Positions 34,382 through 47,629 of a stretch of DNA of 64,000 nucleotides are shown piece after piece. Positions within the stretch are counted from its first letter, which is position 1, and each line of letters begins with the position of its first letter. Origin of the DNA: Cryptomeria japonica (taxonomy: Eukaryota > Streptophyta > Pinopsida > Cupressales > Cupressaceae); the NCBI RefSeq assembly GCF_030272615.1, contig NC_081413.1, positions 145,614,476 through 145,678,475 on the forward strand, written 5' to 3'. Made by a program: the position numbers and the translations under genes. The notes beneath the pieces were generated by a model that saw only the letters and a list, made by a program, of their open reading frames with translations, searched no databases and was not told the origin of the DNA.

Positions 34382-37300
34382 AGCAGCTATTGTCCCTGCA
34401 AAATTTGTAAGGGGTTAAAGACTAGAAGACTTCTAATCAAAACAACTAAGAAACGTTGTAGTCTGCATGGTCACATTGAAGGTGGACATGATTATCATCC
34501 ATTGGTAAGTTTTTCAATATATCGTTTTAACAATTTATATACATAATAAATCACTTGATGATGAGATCATGATCATGGTTTATTTATTTTTATCAATTTT
34601 ATATAGGTCGAGCACCCTGGAGCACATGATATGGATCAACACAACCCAGAGAATATGGTTTTCGAAGTGGATGAACATGGAGGTGTGAATATCAAAGCTG
34701 AAGATAATGATCCGATGGAAGATGACGATCATGAGCCACAAAATACAATTGAAGATGATGGTACAAATACATTGATCCATGACACATTTAGTACTCACGC
34801 AGCTGATCATGATGATGAAGATGACCTTGATGTTGTTCATGACATCCCTCTACTTGAGAAGGCATCTGAGACCCTTTACAAAGGCTCGCATACAACTCTT
34901 CTCTCTATTGTATTATTGTTGGTGAACTTGAAGGTCATGAATGGTTTATCCAACATAACAATCTCACATATGTTAAGGTATATCATATATGTCATAATAA
35001 ATGGTGAACCATGTGGTACCATTAATATTCTTTATATTAACAAATTATATTTTTTTGTTGTAAATTGATAGGTGAGTTTTTGTTACCACCATCAAATATT
35101 CTACCTCACTCATACCGAGAATTATCTGCCATTATGAAAGATATTGGGATGGAGTATCAAGCAATAGATGCTTGTCCCAATGATCATTTTATATATCACA
35201 AACAACATGAATTTTGAACTAAATGCCCTGAATGTCATATCAGTAGATATCGAAAAAATCAAATAAAAAAAAGGGTTCCTCTCAAGGTTCTTCGCTATAT
35301 TCCCATTATTCCACGTATGCAACGATTATTCAAGTGCACTAGCTTGGCACAATTTATGGATTACCATGCACACAATAGAAGTCGAGATGACATTATTCGA
35401 ATGCCTGCAGATGGTTCAGCATTAATGGACATAGAGGAAAAGTGGCCACACTTTAAAGAAGAACCTCATAATCTCAGGCTTTCATTGCTAGCGGATGGTG
35501 TCAATCCATTTGGAGAGTTGAGATCTGTTTACTCAGTGTGGCCTGCTTTTGTTATCAACAATAACATTCCTCCATGGATGTCAATAAAGAGGGAGCACAT
35601 AATATTGGTAATGATTGTTCCAGGTATTTTATCATTTAAATATAGGACCGTCTACAGTTAATTATAAATATTGCAGTAAAATGGTCATAATAATTATGTA
35701 ATGTTTTTGTTCATTCAATTAGGTAAGTACCAAGTTAAAGATATGAATGTATATATCGAGCCTCTTATCGATGAGTTGCTGGAGTTATGGAATGGTATCA
35801 CTATGTATGACATCTCTAGACCAATAGGACAAATACAATTTCAATTCCATGCGATGCTTCTATGGACAGTACATGATGCCCCAGGGCTAACATATTTTTG
35901 TGGTATGTTATAGTGTTTAAGTTGTGCATGAATATTATAATTCAAAAAATTATCATATTTAAACCAATTATACATTATCTTGTAGGTCTTCAAACAAAGG
36001 GAAAATTTGCATGTCCTGTTTGTGGTCCAAAGATGAAATCTCATCATTCAAAAAGTTTAGGAAAGTAGGTGTTTGATGAGTATAGGAACTTTCTCCACAA
36101 AAATCATAAGTATCAAAATATTGAGAAACATCTTTCCAATGGGAAAGAAGAGAATACATCAAAGCCAGGAAGAATGACACCTCATTTGTGGAAGTTGGAA
36201 TATAATAGAATTAATTGTCAAGGTAATTCCATTCCATCTAATGGTTTGTCATAAAACATCTTTTCTATTTTGTTTTGTTTACTGATGATGTGATTCATGA
36301 TCATGAAGGTCATGAAGCCATAAATGACCACCTTCCTAAGGGACTAAAAAGTTATCCCCAACAATTTAGTAGGTTGCCCTACTATGAGCAGTTACAAATT
36401 GTGCATTTGTTTGATACTATGCATATTGGAAAGAATATAACAGAGACATTATGGAAAATATTAGATGGAAGGCGTGACAAAGAAAAAATTGTCAAAATAT
36501 GTAGTGACATTCAGGATTCCAATCATGTAATAATAAATGTCATTCAATCAAATAGGCATGGAGACCAGATCAATATAAGTGAGCTTCCTTGGTTATTAAC
36601 GGCGCAACAAAGCAATTCTATAAAATAAGTCATACGAAAAATTCGATTTCCCACAGGATTTGTTGCGAACATAAACAATCTCATATCATAGAAAAGTGAA
36701 TTTGGGTCAGGGATGAAAACGCATGATTGGCATACCCTCATTAAGGTAATTCATGTTCTTGTGTTTTTACTATGTATTTAAGTATTGTGCGTATGTGTAC
36801 TTTTCATTGTATTATGTTAAAAAAAAATGAAAAGATAATTTTGTAATTGTTGCAGTACGTTCTACCTCTATCTCTCCCAGATGACTTCAACAATAATGTC
36901 AAGCAAGTCATATATGATCTTGGAAAATACATGAGGTAAGTAGTGATATTTGTTCAGTTTGTTGTATAGATATTATATTTGCAATTTGTTTGACTTGTTA
37001 TGTAATATATTTTTTTCATCTTGAATATCTTGTAGGTGGTTTTCATGTAAAGAAATCTATAAAGAAGATATAAAATATTGGAAGAGAAAAATTCCCCATT
37101 TAATGTGTGAAATGCAAAAGAGTCTACCTCTAGCTTTTTTCAATGCACAAGAACACTACCTCATACACCGAGTTGAGGAGATTGAATTGTGTGGACCTGT
37201 ACACACTAGGTCAATGTGGATGGTTGAGAGACACTTGGAATTTTTGAAGGCTTTGGTTTGACAAAGAGCACATCTTGAGAGTTCTATGGTGAAGGGATAT

Positions 37301-38261
37301 ATGGTATACCGGACTATGGTGTACATTTCTGAATATCTTCCTAAGTTTGCAGCAAAGATCCACATGGATCGCATTTGAGATCCCAACCCCATTAAAAAAT
37401 TTGAAGGGGAGTACTTGACGGGGAAAGTTAGATTGAGGAAAGTGAGAGGTAATTATAAGATGTTATTGTAGTTAATTAATTCTTAATCTTCAAAATAATT
37501 TGGTTGGAAGATGTCTATTTATTTTTTGTATAGTTGGTCGAGAGTGGGATGCAATACATTTGTATATTTCAAACAATCTTGATTGGCTGACAGTATGGAT
37601 TGAACATTGTCAACATTCTAGATGCACATTAACATGGGAAGGTGTAGCTTCATTGGTTAAAGAAGCTCATCGTAATGGAGATTCCAATGTTACGCAAAGG
37701 GAAATTGATTTAGCATATGGTTTAAGAGATAAATAGGTACGTATAAATTTATTAATCACCCATATGTTTATCAACTCACAATGCAATAAATTTTACATGT
37801 TTGACATATCATAGGTGAAACACCACAATGCTATGTGCTGCAATGCTCATAAATTTCACATAAAAAAGTTGGATGACAAGAAGAAAACTTGTGATTCTGG
37901 CATCACTACAGTCTTTGAGGTGACAAATATTTCATCAATAAATGGAATACATCCTCAACAGTCTCGAAATTGATACTATGGCATTTTGGATGATATACTT
38001 CAGTGTGACTTTAATTCTTTCAAATTAGTTTTGTTCGTCATCAAATGGTATAGGCTGCAATTGAATAAAAATGATCCTGATAGAACTGTTATTGAACATA
38101 ATAATGGTTTTACAATGGTTAATACAAGGTCATTTGAACCAGTTGGGGATGAGCAAGTATTTTACTCAAAGGTTTCACATAAACTAGGTTGGTCATTTGT
38201 TGTTAGACATGATCCAAGAGGAAGGCCGATAAAGAAGAAGATCCAAAGAAGTAGAAGATGA
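34382..38261 (+). pseudogene. CACTA (En/Spm) TNP2-type transposase, intron-containing, decayed
   Basis: Exon-like pieces in TNP2 order: CPCKICKG near the start; an acidic stretch (34607-34976); AIDACPNDHFIYHK and KCPECHISRYRK; VLRYIPIIPRMQRLF; RLSLLADGVNPFGEL; DAPGL; FACPVCG; FDTMHIGKNITETLW; MKTHDWHTLIK; HRVEEIELCGPV and SSMVKGYMVYR; and a C-terminal GFTMVNTRSFE region. GT-AG introns are plausible at 34505-34606, about 35621-35722 and about 35904-35985. Stops such as TGA at 37259 and 37376 and TAG at 36066 break it. The N-terminus is cut by the giant LTR. The protein would bind the element's ends and excise DNA. Confidence 0.85.
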
Positions 38262-38283
38262 AGTAGATGATGAGGAAGGCCGA

Positions 38284-38337
38284 TAAAGAAGAAGAAGAAG
38301 AAGAAGAAGAAAAAGAAGAAGAAGAAGAAGAAGAATA
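38284..38337 (+). repeat. (GAA)n microsatellite
   Basis: A near-perfect AAG/GAA run directly after the last transposase exon; its end supplies the stop region. Confidence 0.9.
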
Positions 38338-39171
38338 AATTGATTTCTTGATAGAATTGTTTTACATAATTAATTCATGATGCACCTTTTATGTGACATT
38401 TTATGTGACTATTTATGTTACATTTTTTAAACTTTGTGTTTATTTATGGAATTTGGATTGTTATTAGCTATGTGATGGATGTTGATTTAAAATACATATG
38501 TGATGGATTAAATGTTTATGATGATGCATGTGACATTTTTTGAACTTTGTATTTATTTATAGAAAGTGGATTGTTTATTACGTATAGTCCCTATGTGATG
38601 TTGTCACCCTTGGTGGGAACAGGTTGTTGACTACAGACATCATCAACCATTTAGTTGAGGATCCTGCATAGTCTACATAAAGTAAAGGTAAGGAATTAAA
38701 AAATTTACAATGATTTTGATGACAACATCTTTTTATTATTTAATACTCTTTTTGTCTACAAAGTTCATGTTCTTCATGCTGTGTACTATGTAATTTTTAG
38801 CTAATATAAGATAATTGAATTACATGTGCAGGAACCTGAACCCCTTTGACGAGGATCCTGCATAGTCTCATGGATGGACAGGTATAACTAGTCAATACAC
38901 CTTATAGAAACAATTTATTTTTTTTAAATTACTCGGAAAACAAACTTCCTCAGTTTTTCAAACCTCGAGATTAGCAGCAAATCTAATACAATTATCAACA
39001 CTTGATGCCCCAGTTGGACTTATTCCAATTTTAATCCCAAAATCAACTTTAGGGCCAACTTCTTCATCAACATTACCCTCATTTGCAAAATCTCTCTCTC
39101 ATTACCAATTAACTCTCTCATTTGATGGAGTGCAGGTACCCCCAAATAGGTATTTGTAAGATCTGTCTTCA
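38338..39171 (+). other. Spacer between the two CACTA genes
   Basis: AT-rich, with no frame I support. It contains diverged repeats of a TTTATGTGACATTTT / TGTGATGGAT kind (38390-38560) and the pair GAGGATCCTGCATAGTCT at about 38657 and 38850. Confidence 0.5.
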
Positions 39172-39905
39172 TTGAGTGAGGGAAATACTGGAATAGAAAA
39201 TGAAAGTGAGACATGTAGTAGGTCTATAATAGGGAGATCAACAAGAGGTCAAAAGATTAGAAGAAAATTCAATAAATGCATGAAATTTTTCCTTGCTCAA
39301 GGGGTGTCATGTTCTTATGATGATGAGACCAAAGGCGACATTGAGGTGCCACTAAGGTACAAATATCTATAGAAACAATAGGTGCCCAAAGAACTTCCTC
39401 CAATAAACACCAATTTTTGTGTTAACGATAGGATATATCGCATAGCACCTTCGTCGTTACATGGTTTTGGCTTATTTTCCATGGACGACATAAAGATCTG
39501 TTACAACAAAGTTGCTGAATTGATGGAATTTGTCGGACCTTGTTACAATTACAATAATTGGATGCAGATTGTTAAATATAAAAAAGTATGCATAGGTATG
39601 CACTGTCAGAAAATTATATACAACAGAAAAATAATGATCAAAGTAAACAAGTGGCTGTATACATTGATGGCTGGCCAAAAGCAATAGGGAATATTGTAGG
39701 TTTTATAAATAGTATGCGACTTGGGTCAACTAATAAACAACCCAATTGCATATTTGAGGCATGTGAGGGAAATCATGCATTCGTATGTGCGATAAAATCA
39801 ATAAGTGCAGGCGAAGAGCTTCTAATCAATTACAATTTGAATCATATAGATACAAACAAAGTTAATATCATGGGGGTGGTATGTACTATATACCATTTAA
39901 ATTAA
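39172..39905 (+). pseudogene. SET-domain protein fragment inside the CACTA element
   Basis: Two frames joined by a shift near 39585. The first has YRIAPSSLHGFGLFSMDDI, the usual start of a SET domain (S-x-x-H-G-x-G-L-F). The second has YIDGWPKAIGNIVGFINS, KQPNCIFE and IKSISAGEELLINYN, matching the N-x-x-x-PNC and GEEL-x-x-Y core that binds S-adenosylmethionine and closes the active site. SET proteins methylate lysines, usually on histones. Stops at 39370 and 39379 precede the domain. A donor-like GTATGT lies near 39879, and the next exon starts after CATAG near 40014. The gene continues into the Transposase_24-like part, so it appears to be CACTA cargo, not an independent host gene. Confidence 0.7.
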
Positions 39906-40014
39906 TCAACCTCCAATTAATGAATCCAATATACCATTTTATCATGAAATTTTTTTGCTAAGTCTATTGGTTTAATTTTGCTAATGTTTTTTTATTTTTT
40001 TCCTTTGTCATAGG

Positions 40015-42936
40015 GCAACATGGATCCATCACATATCACAAATAGGGATGTAGGTCATGACACTTCTACCAAGCAGGTAAACCTCATTGTAATTGTACAA
40101 ATTAGATAGAAGCAAATTGTTACATTATTATGTTCTTTTTTTTTTAATGATTTAGACTAATTTTGTAATTGTTAATGATATTCTTAATACAAACGAATGT
40201 TCAAGGAAAGGGAAAGGGAGCTGTAGTACCTGAGCACCTCTCTAGGGATGTGGAATCAATAGGATTAAGTGATGATGACCCCGAAAAATTCCACACACCC
40301 TATGGAATTCATAAAAAAGCCTCTTAGAAAAATTACTAAAAAGATTGTTGCTTTGGCGGCCATGCATCCTATGACTGATGAGATATGAGAGAGGGTGGAA
40401 GTATTGATTCAGACAACAGAAAACTTGCAAGTAAGTAGTAATGAAATCTTTTATTATAACAAAAGTTCAATAATGGTTTATATTTTATTCTCTTTTATGT
40501 CATTAACTAAAATATGTACGTGTTGTTTTTACAGCAATTTATCCGCCCTCATGAAAGTCATTGCTATGACCAGGATGTTACAGGTACTTCAGGTGATGAT
40601 GATTTTCTTATATTATCTCTTTCTTGGCTTATCACTTTGAGTACCCAAAACACATCATGTTTGATACTTTCAATCTTCAAAATAAAGGTTCATCCTTGTT
40701 TACAATTCTTGCACTTTTCATATATTTAATGTTTGATATATTTAATGTATTATTCTTTAGGTGTTGTCAGTGTTCCTGTGCAAATATCGCCGCCGCCTCA
40801 TGAGAGGTTAGCCCCACTTGTATTGCCAACTGCAATGTCGATAACACATAGCATGCAGACATCCTCTACTGCATGTCATATCTATTGGTAGATCCCTCTT
40901 TTTCTCTACCTTCTGTTATGTGTTTATTTCCCTTTAAGCATTCTTTCTTGGGGGAATTTCATAGTGGATTCATTTTCTGCAGGAGGAGATGCACGTGAGG
41001 ATGCGCTAGAGGCGACTACTGCTGGTAACATACCATCATTTCCTGGATCTTGTCGTATTGCTAGCACGGGAATGTTGCAGGCCACATTGGTGGTGAGCAA
41101 CGAAGAAATGATTCCCTTAAAGATAAAAAAGGTTCAAGGTACTTTAAAATTATTATTATATATAGTCTAATTGTAATTTACTTTATGATCACTCATTTTG
41201 GTTTAATGATCCCATTAATTTTTTGCAGGAAATGATATTTTCTATAAACATCTTAGTGACATTGCATTGCAGATATTTGGGCCCACCATACATAAAAGGT
41301 GGTACATCATATGTGAACTAACCCTAATCCACTATTTTGATTTCATATCATTGGTAGAATAGTTTTCCTATGATCCATTTCTTGAACTGTAATAAATGTA
41401 GCTTCAGTTCATTTGTGAATCTAACAAGTTTGCGTTTGCTTTAAAAGGTGGAATGACCAAGAAAAAAAGGTTAAAAGATGAATTGACAAACCAAATGGTT
41501 GAGTGGTTTGGAAATGACACCTTTGACAAAACCAAGCTCCTTGAAAAAAATGGCACATATATAAAGTATGTGAGGGACCAATACAGGACCCATTTAGAGA
41601 GGAACCTAAAGTATGAGTGTCCCCCCATGATTCCAAAGAGGGAGTGGAAAGACTTGATTTTGGATTCCAAGGAAAGAATTGAAAGGAAAAAAGGAAATAC
41701 ACCACCAGATGCCAAAAGAAGGTACGAGATACTATTAAGAATGTAATTATGTACTAATTAATTACTCTTTATATTTATATAATCTAACATATTTCAAACT
41801 TTTTATAGACTAAGTGACACGTCAATGGAAACCAAGGCAAGACAAGAAAAGAACAAGAAACTCAAACTCGATCCTGGTGGTTATATGAAACTTGTTGCAT
41901 GAATTGTAAGTATCTCATGTAAACGAAATATTGCATCAAAATATTAATAAATTGCAAACGATTTTCTTTTCTATCAAACAATGCAAGCAAAATTCACAAT
42001 ACCAAAAAAATGCAGCGCTCTGAATTCAATAGAGCGCCCATAGAAGATGACAAGAGAATTGCCTACTAGCAAGGCTATTCAGCCGTGGATGATCGACTAC
42101 AAGAATTGAGTGGGCATACACAATATTCAAGTGCATCTATCACACAAGTAAATATGCTAAATGGAAATTGTTTCAAATTGAATACTTTACCAATCATCTA
42201 ATTGATGTTGAGTTCCAACATAAAGTGACTATATTGTTTTAAATGAGCAGGAAATGATAACAATGTGCATGACATTGGAATGCAAGCTGCTAATCGTGAA
42301 ACACCACCTACACATGAAGGTTCAGATGTGCATCCCAGTAGTGGAGGTATTCATTTGCTATTCAAATTTATTTATGTAGTTATTAATACAATTAAACAAC
42401 TTAATTTGTAATTAGAGTAGTAATTAATGTAACCTTTTTGGTTAATATTTTAGAGCATGTAGTCGGTGGTGACCAAGTGGAGCATGATCTGGGTACACAA
42501 CATTAGGAATGTGATGTTCCCCACTCAGATAAAGAGGACCAATGTTATTCCTTTAAACAAATATAATTGCAATTGGTGTTCAACATTAATGGAACCTTTA
42601 GTATTTGAACTCTAGATGATCTAGAGGGTGTTCAACATGTTGAGGTTGAGGCTAGACAAAATGATGTGGCCCTATCCGGTAAAGAGCACACAAATTATGT
42701 TCTCTAAATTAATGAAAAACTTGTAACAATAATAATTGTTTTTGAATTTAACCCATTTTTTTGTTATTGCAGAGGACCCCCCTTCGCTTTAGTGTCCTCG
42801 TCCTCAATATAGGACTAGGCATAAATCAAGATCACAAGTAGAGGGTAGAACAATTGCAGAGGAGGGAAATGATGAAGAAACCAATGTTCCACTTAGTATT
42901 TTCATAGCTTCAAAGAAAAAACAAAAAAAGAAATGA
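40015..42936 (+). pseudogene. Second CACTA gene, Transposase_24-like part with many small exons
   Basis: A chain of short exon-like pieces with consensus splice edges: 40015-40076 (ends AAGCAG/GTAAAC), about 40206-40432 (ITKKIVALAAMHPMTDEI, then a TGA), 40535-40583, 40763-40805 (Pro-rich), 40980-41136 and 41453-41721. The last reads TYIKYVRDQYRTHLERNL, YECPPMIPKREWKDLI and TPPDAKRR, the pattern I associate with plant En/Spm Transposase_24 proteins. A further exon reads LSDTSMETKARQEKNKKL, then acidic pieces, ending at TGA 42934-42936 after a Lys-rich tail. Several in-frame stops show decay. Confidence 0.55.
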
Positions 42937-43520
42937 TTGTAATCTACCTTATTTGATAATGACTGATTTTTATGTGTTAGTGAATGTAATTATGTGCTAA
43001 TTAATGGTTATGGATGATATGTGTTAATTAATATTGATGAATGTTGCATGTTAATTAATGTTAATCAATGTTATGTGTTAATGAACGTTATGTGATATTA
43101 ATGAATGAATGTTATATTTTATTAATGGTAGAAAGAATGAATGAATTAATGTTATAAGATGTTAACAAGGAATTTAGAGTGATGTTGGGGGGTGAGGGGC
43201 CCAATGAGCTTCCACCTTCATGTGGTTGGCCATGTTAAGTAGAGAATATTAAACTATTCTCAAAACCAAGTGAATCTCAACAAGATAACACACTTTTTAA
43301 TATTTCATTATGTTGCACAGTTAATCTTATTGAATAATGTATATTGAATCTTAATTGCGGGGTCCAATTGAGCCAACATGAACAACAACACCACAAGTTG
43401 TTGGGTATAATGAACTCCCATATTTTCTTGTATGTACACAAACAATATGAGTTGCTTCTAGTGTTGATATCCAAGTCGGGACTGCAAAAGTTATGAATAT
43501 GCCTCATCCTTGTAAGTTTT
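42937..43520 (+). other. 3' flank of the CACTA element
   Basis: Non-coding, with repeated TTAATGAATGTTATGTG-like blocks (42970-43160). GCTTCTAGTG at 43454-43463 is the reverse complement of CACTAGAAGC and could be the right terminal inverted repeat, but the left end is lost and a 3-bp duplication cannot be tested. Confidence 0.3.
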
Positions 43521-44787
43521 TTTATTACTTGTCATTTTCTTTAGCATTTTGTTACTTCATGAATGAGATGTTTTCAGATGTCTATTCCATGAATACCTCT
43601 CTATTGTATGCTTCATGATCTCACTTCTGATTCAACTCTTTATATGTCCTAAAATTGTATGAGCCTAATAGCTTCTACTCTTGTTGATAGTTTGGTGGCT
43701 CTGAACAATGGTGTTAGTCTCAAATTTTGATTTCCCTTCTATCCTTCCTATAAGAAATAAAATAACTTTGTTTGCATATGAAGAGATCAGGGAAATAGAA
43801 CTCAAGAGTAACATATAACAAGGTTTTGAGACCTTCTACACTTTGAACTTATCCAAAGTTTAGGTGGGTATAGCTTCTATGAAATATTTTCACACCTTAA
43901 GACTGAGATCCACAGTAGACTAGTGCTAAAAAACCCATGGATTTCATCACCTCAATGAAACTGAAACACTAAAGGAAAAACTTGTATTCATTTTTAGTAT
44001 TGATCTTCAAAAAAGATAGGAAGAATCCCACAATTAGATACCAATGCCTTATCTTGGGCTACAAAGTCACCCGAATCAAATTAAAGCTCCAAAACTGAAT
44101 AACCTCATACATTTCATCACCTCGACCTTATGTTAACCCCATACATTCCTTACATATACATGAGTTTTATCTTCTTAAAACTAAAACCGTTCATCAAATT
44201 TAAAATGAGCAAACAATTGATTTACTGATAGAGATATTTCATGCATTTTTTAATTCCTCTTCCTTGAAGATAAAAGCTAGAAACATATCCATATGAATGC
44301 CTTACAATCCATGTTCAATCAAATAACCCTAGACTATTCAAATGAAACCAGCAAATTAATGAATGCACACCAGAAGACAACACAGATTTAGGCCTAAAAA
44401 GTATTGATCTGTATCTTTATATTCATTTTGAAAACATTTTTTACATGACTCAAAGTATTCTCTATAAAAACAAGAAAAAACCAGATATATTTATGCAGAG
44501 TTTCTTTACAAAAATTCTTGTGATCCCTTTTTACTAGTCCTGGTATCCATTTATAATATCATGGATACATACAAGCTTTAGACATTCCTAAGAAAAGTTT
44601 GTTACAAACTGCAATATCCTTCAAGAAACAGTTACAAGTCCTTTTCAGTATCATCGGCCTCTTTAGTTTGTTGTTCAACTGCAACATCTTCTAACTGTTT
44701 TGGAATATCTTCTCTTTATCTAGTATACTTGTCCTTCCACTCCTGGAACACATCATTGTTGGCATTTTTTATGTTTATGTTGTGATT
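43521..44787 (-). other. 3' end of family X, copy 2, including the last coding segment
   Basis: Read on the minus strand, 44787-44632 encodes the acidic C-terminal tail (QEWKDKYTR, a TAG-free but TAA-broken stretch, then VAVEQQTKEADD) and ends at TAA 44632-44634. It is homologous to the last ~50 residues at 5160-5305. Beyond it the sequence aligns with 5306-5905 and extends about 400 bp further than copy 1. It is the downstream half of the gene at 50270-53495, separated by the LTR element at 44793-50264. Confidence 0.7.
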
Positions 44788-44792
44788 GTCAT

Positions 44793-45902
44793 TGATGGAC
44801 ACACACTTGTATAGAGATCCCCTCTATATGTATGAGCTAGATCTCAACCGGTATTTGTTCCAACCGGTATGTTGTATTCTAGTCTTTAGAATATTGGTGA
44901 TTTTGTAGAATGTGTTTCCCGGTCTGAAGCGACATATCAACCTCAAGGAGTTCGTAGATCTCAACCGATACGAAGGGGCAAAGCGGCATAACATATTCTT
45001 ACTAGTCTTCATTTTTGTCAAGCTGGCAACCGGTATCTTGTATGAACCGGTAATACTCTGTGATGAGTTACCAACCCACCGATTGATTGATGGTGCCGAC
45101 ACACTAACGGTGCTTTTTGTGTCCTATTACTAAGTATGTCTAGATTCATTGAACCTAGGAAATTATAATGTAATCCTATTGGACCGACATGAAATCAGAT
45201 TCCTTTAAAAGGACATCATGTCTAGGGTTTTGAGTTGTTGTAGTAGTTGTTGCTGAAAGGGTTTATGTTGTGGCTAGGGTTTAAGGTGGTTGTTGAATTG
45301 TTGTAAGAACAATCTTATCTGAGAAGATCAAGTTGTAATAGAAAGAGGTAGAGAAGACTGAAGTAATGCTGAAACACATTAGTAGTGAGCAATATTGGAT
45401 CTAACCAAGCAGTTTGTGCTATTAGATAGATCAAACACTTGTTGATTACTCACATCTTTGACAAGTCTGTAGCCCTTAACCATGTAGACCCAAAAGCCTT
45501 TGTAAAATCCTCTAACAAGGTGGTTCACTTCTGTGAATCTAAAATCCTCTAACAAGGTAGTCTTTAATCAGACTTATCTCCTAACAAAGATTGAGATTCC
45601 TAACAGGATCTATTATGGTGAAGAACATTGTAAGACCTTAACCGGTCTAGTTTCTATTCTACAGATAGTGACTTGTGATTTCCATCTCACCGTGGTTTTT
45701 CCCAGTTGGGTTTCCACGTCAAATATCTTGTTTTATGGTTGTATTGCTTTTGTGGGTGAATGCTTTATTTGCATTTTGGTTTGCATGTGTGATAACCGGT
45801 CTATCTGTTAGACTGTTTTACCAGTTTATCTTTAGACTATGTAAGTGTTTAGAAATAGAGATTTTTGGCATACTAATTCACCCCCCCTCTTAGTATTCAT
45901 CA
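44793..45902 (+). repeat. 5' LTR of the GTCAT element
   Basis: 1,110 bp, from TGATGG to TTCATCA. It ends with the pyrimidine block CACCCCCCCTCTTAG typical of this LTR group. Positions 44907-45902 match 49221-50264. Confidence 0.9.
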
Positions 45903-45904
45903 AT

Positions 45905-45916
45905 TGGTATAAGAGC
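45905..45916 (+). other. Primer-binding site, tRNA-iMet type
   Basis: TGGTATAAGAGC two bases after the LTR end. It differs by one base from TGGTATCAGAGC, complementary to plant initiator tRNA-Met. Confidence 0.85.
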
Positions 45917-45952
45917 ATACCTTTCTATAAGTTTAACCACTTGGAAAGAGAT

Positions 45953-47230
45953 ATGGGGGAATACACCTTGAGGGAACTTACTCAACGGCTAACTCAGTCT
46001 GAGAAAGCCTATGATGATCTTATGGTCAAATACAAGGCATCTCAAGCAAAAAGGAGAGAACATGCAGAGAAGCTGATGGAGCTATCTAAAAGTAGTTTTG
46101 AAGATGAAGCAAATATGGAAGCCATGATTGGAGAAGTAAATAAGCTGAATGATTCAAACTCCAATCTAAGAAAGGAGTTGGAAGGATTGACCATCCCGTT
46201 TAGTCAAGAGCTTGAGAACCGAAGGAAAGCTGAAGATCGGGTAAAGGACAAAGATCATGAGATCTCCAAGTTGAAACAAGAGATTAGTGCATTGACTGCT
46301 CGCCTTCATGAGAGCGGGATGGAAAAGGAAGACATGCAAGGAGAATTGAACATAGCCATCTCTGAAAATGCAAGCCTAGTGGAGACCAATACTGCTATTT
46401 CCAAAGAACTCTCTGAGTCAAAGGAAAAACTTGCTAAGTTTGGAAAAAGTACTATCAAGCTAGAGAAAAAGCTTGAGTCATCTAGACTGGTAAAGAATAC
46501 CAATGGTCTTGGTTTCTTTGGACATGAGGAAGGAGAATCCTCAAGAACAAATGCTGAAGCATCAAAGAAGCAACCGACACTCAAAGGAAAAGGTAAGCAA
46601 AAATTCAAACCTATTTGCTTTAACTGTCTTAAAGAAGGACACACTACCAATGTATGTAGGAGCAAAGCCTACAATAATTTTCCATATTTTATCAACAATA
46701 TTCCTAGATCCAATAAGTTCAATGGTCATTGTTATGAATGCAACAAGTTTGGGCATAGAGCATCTGAATGCCGGTCTGCCATGAACAATATCGGAAGATA
46801 TCCTTAGAGGACCCAAGGAACTGGTCCGGAATCTTTTGTAAACCGGAACCCTAACCGGTTTAATACCTACAATTATCAGTTAGGCAATAGTGGTTATCAA
46901 TTGGCAACTGGATGGAGAGAAAACTGTTGGACTTGTCATGGACATGGTCACACTGCTGCTACATGCAGAAGGAAGAATGTAAATATGAACAATGGACCTT
47001 GGAGAGCACCTAGATTGGTTTGCTATCACTGCAACAAATTGGGTCACATTGCAAGATTTTGTAGAAGCAGAAAGAGTATATCTGATGATATACTGGTCAC
47101 TCAGAAAGGAGAAGTTGATGTTGAAAAAGTTCAAGCGGTCATGAACAAAACCTGGAGGAAGAAACCAACAATGTTGGAGGAGGAACCGGTTTCTACACCT
47201 AGTGTGGAAATATCGGAACTGACAAACTAA
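45953..47230 (+). pseudogene. Copia-type gag with four CCHC zinc knuckles, one in-frame TAG
   Basis: ATG 45953 (MGEYTLREL) lies 36 bp after the primer site. The first ~200 residues are a probable coiled coil (KAYDDLMVKYKASQAKRRE and more). Then come CFNCLKEGHTTNVC and CYECNKFGHRASEC, TAG at 46805-46807, and in the same frame CWTCHGHGHTAATC and CYHCNKLGHIARFC. The frame ends at 47228-47230. With the TAG read through it is about 425 codons. Gag binds RNA and forms particles; here no protease follows. The related gag of copia-A (8641-9768) also has four knuckles, which supports treating both halves as one protein. Confidence 0.8.
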
Positions 47231-47384
47231 TCTCCAAAGATTGTGAACCCCTGGTTGCACTGGTAAAAGACCTTAACCGGTGTGTGATACCTGTCGCTTG
47301 GCAGAAGACCGAAAATGGTAAAAAGGGAAAATTAGGGTTTACGCCCTAATAGAGGAGCATTAATGGCAGTAGGTGAGAGACATG

Positions 47385-47392
47385 TATAAAAG
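47385..47392 (+). promoter_or_regulatory. Candidate internal TATA box
   Basis: TATAAAAG about 155 bp after gag ends and about 240 bp before the second frame, in a stretch without coding signal. It could drive a separate transcript. Confidence 0.35.
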
Positions 47393-47629
47393 AATATTTC
47401 AAATCATTTCTCACTATCTATTTTCGAGCAAAGAAAAGTTTTCAATTGCAGAGTGAAGAAAAGGCGATTTGAGCTAAGATTTCAAGAAATTGATAAATCT
47501 TGAAGGAGATTCAAATCTAGTTTGCAAGCGGTCGAGGAGAACACAAATCGGTGATTTGGCAACTGATGGAGAGTGGAGTGAAGCAGAATCAGGAAGCCCT
47601 AAATTCGTGTTATAAAGGTATTTTTCATG

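Noticed and set aside
43454-43463. Firm CACTA right terminus (GCTTCTAGTG)
   Set aside because: A short match to the expected CACTA end only; the left terminus is lost, so neither the inverted repeat nor a 3-bp duplication can be confirmed.
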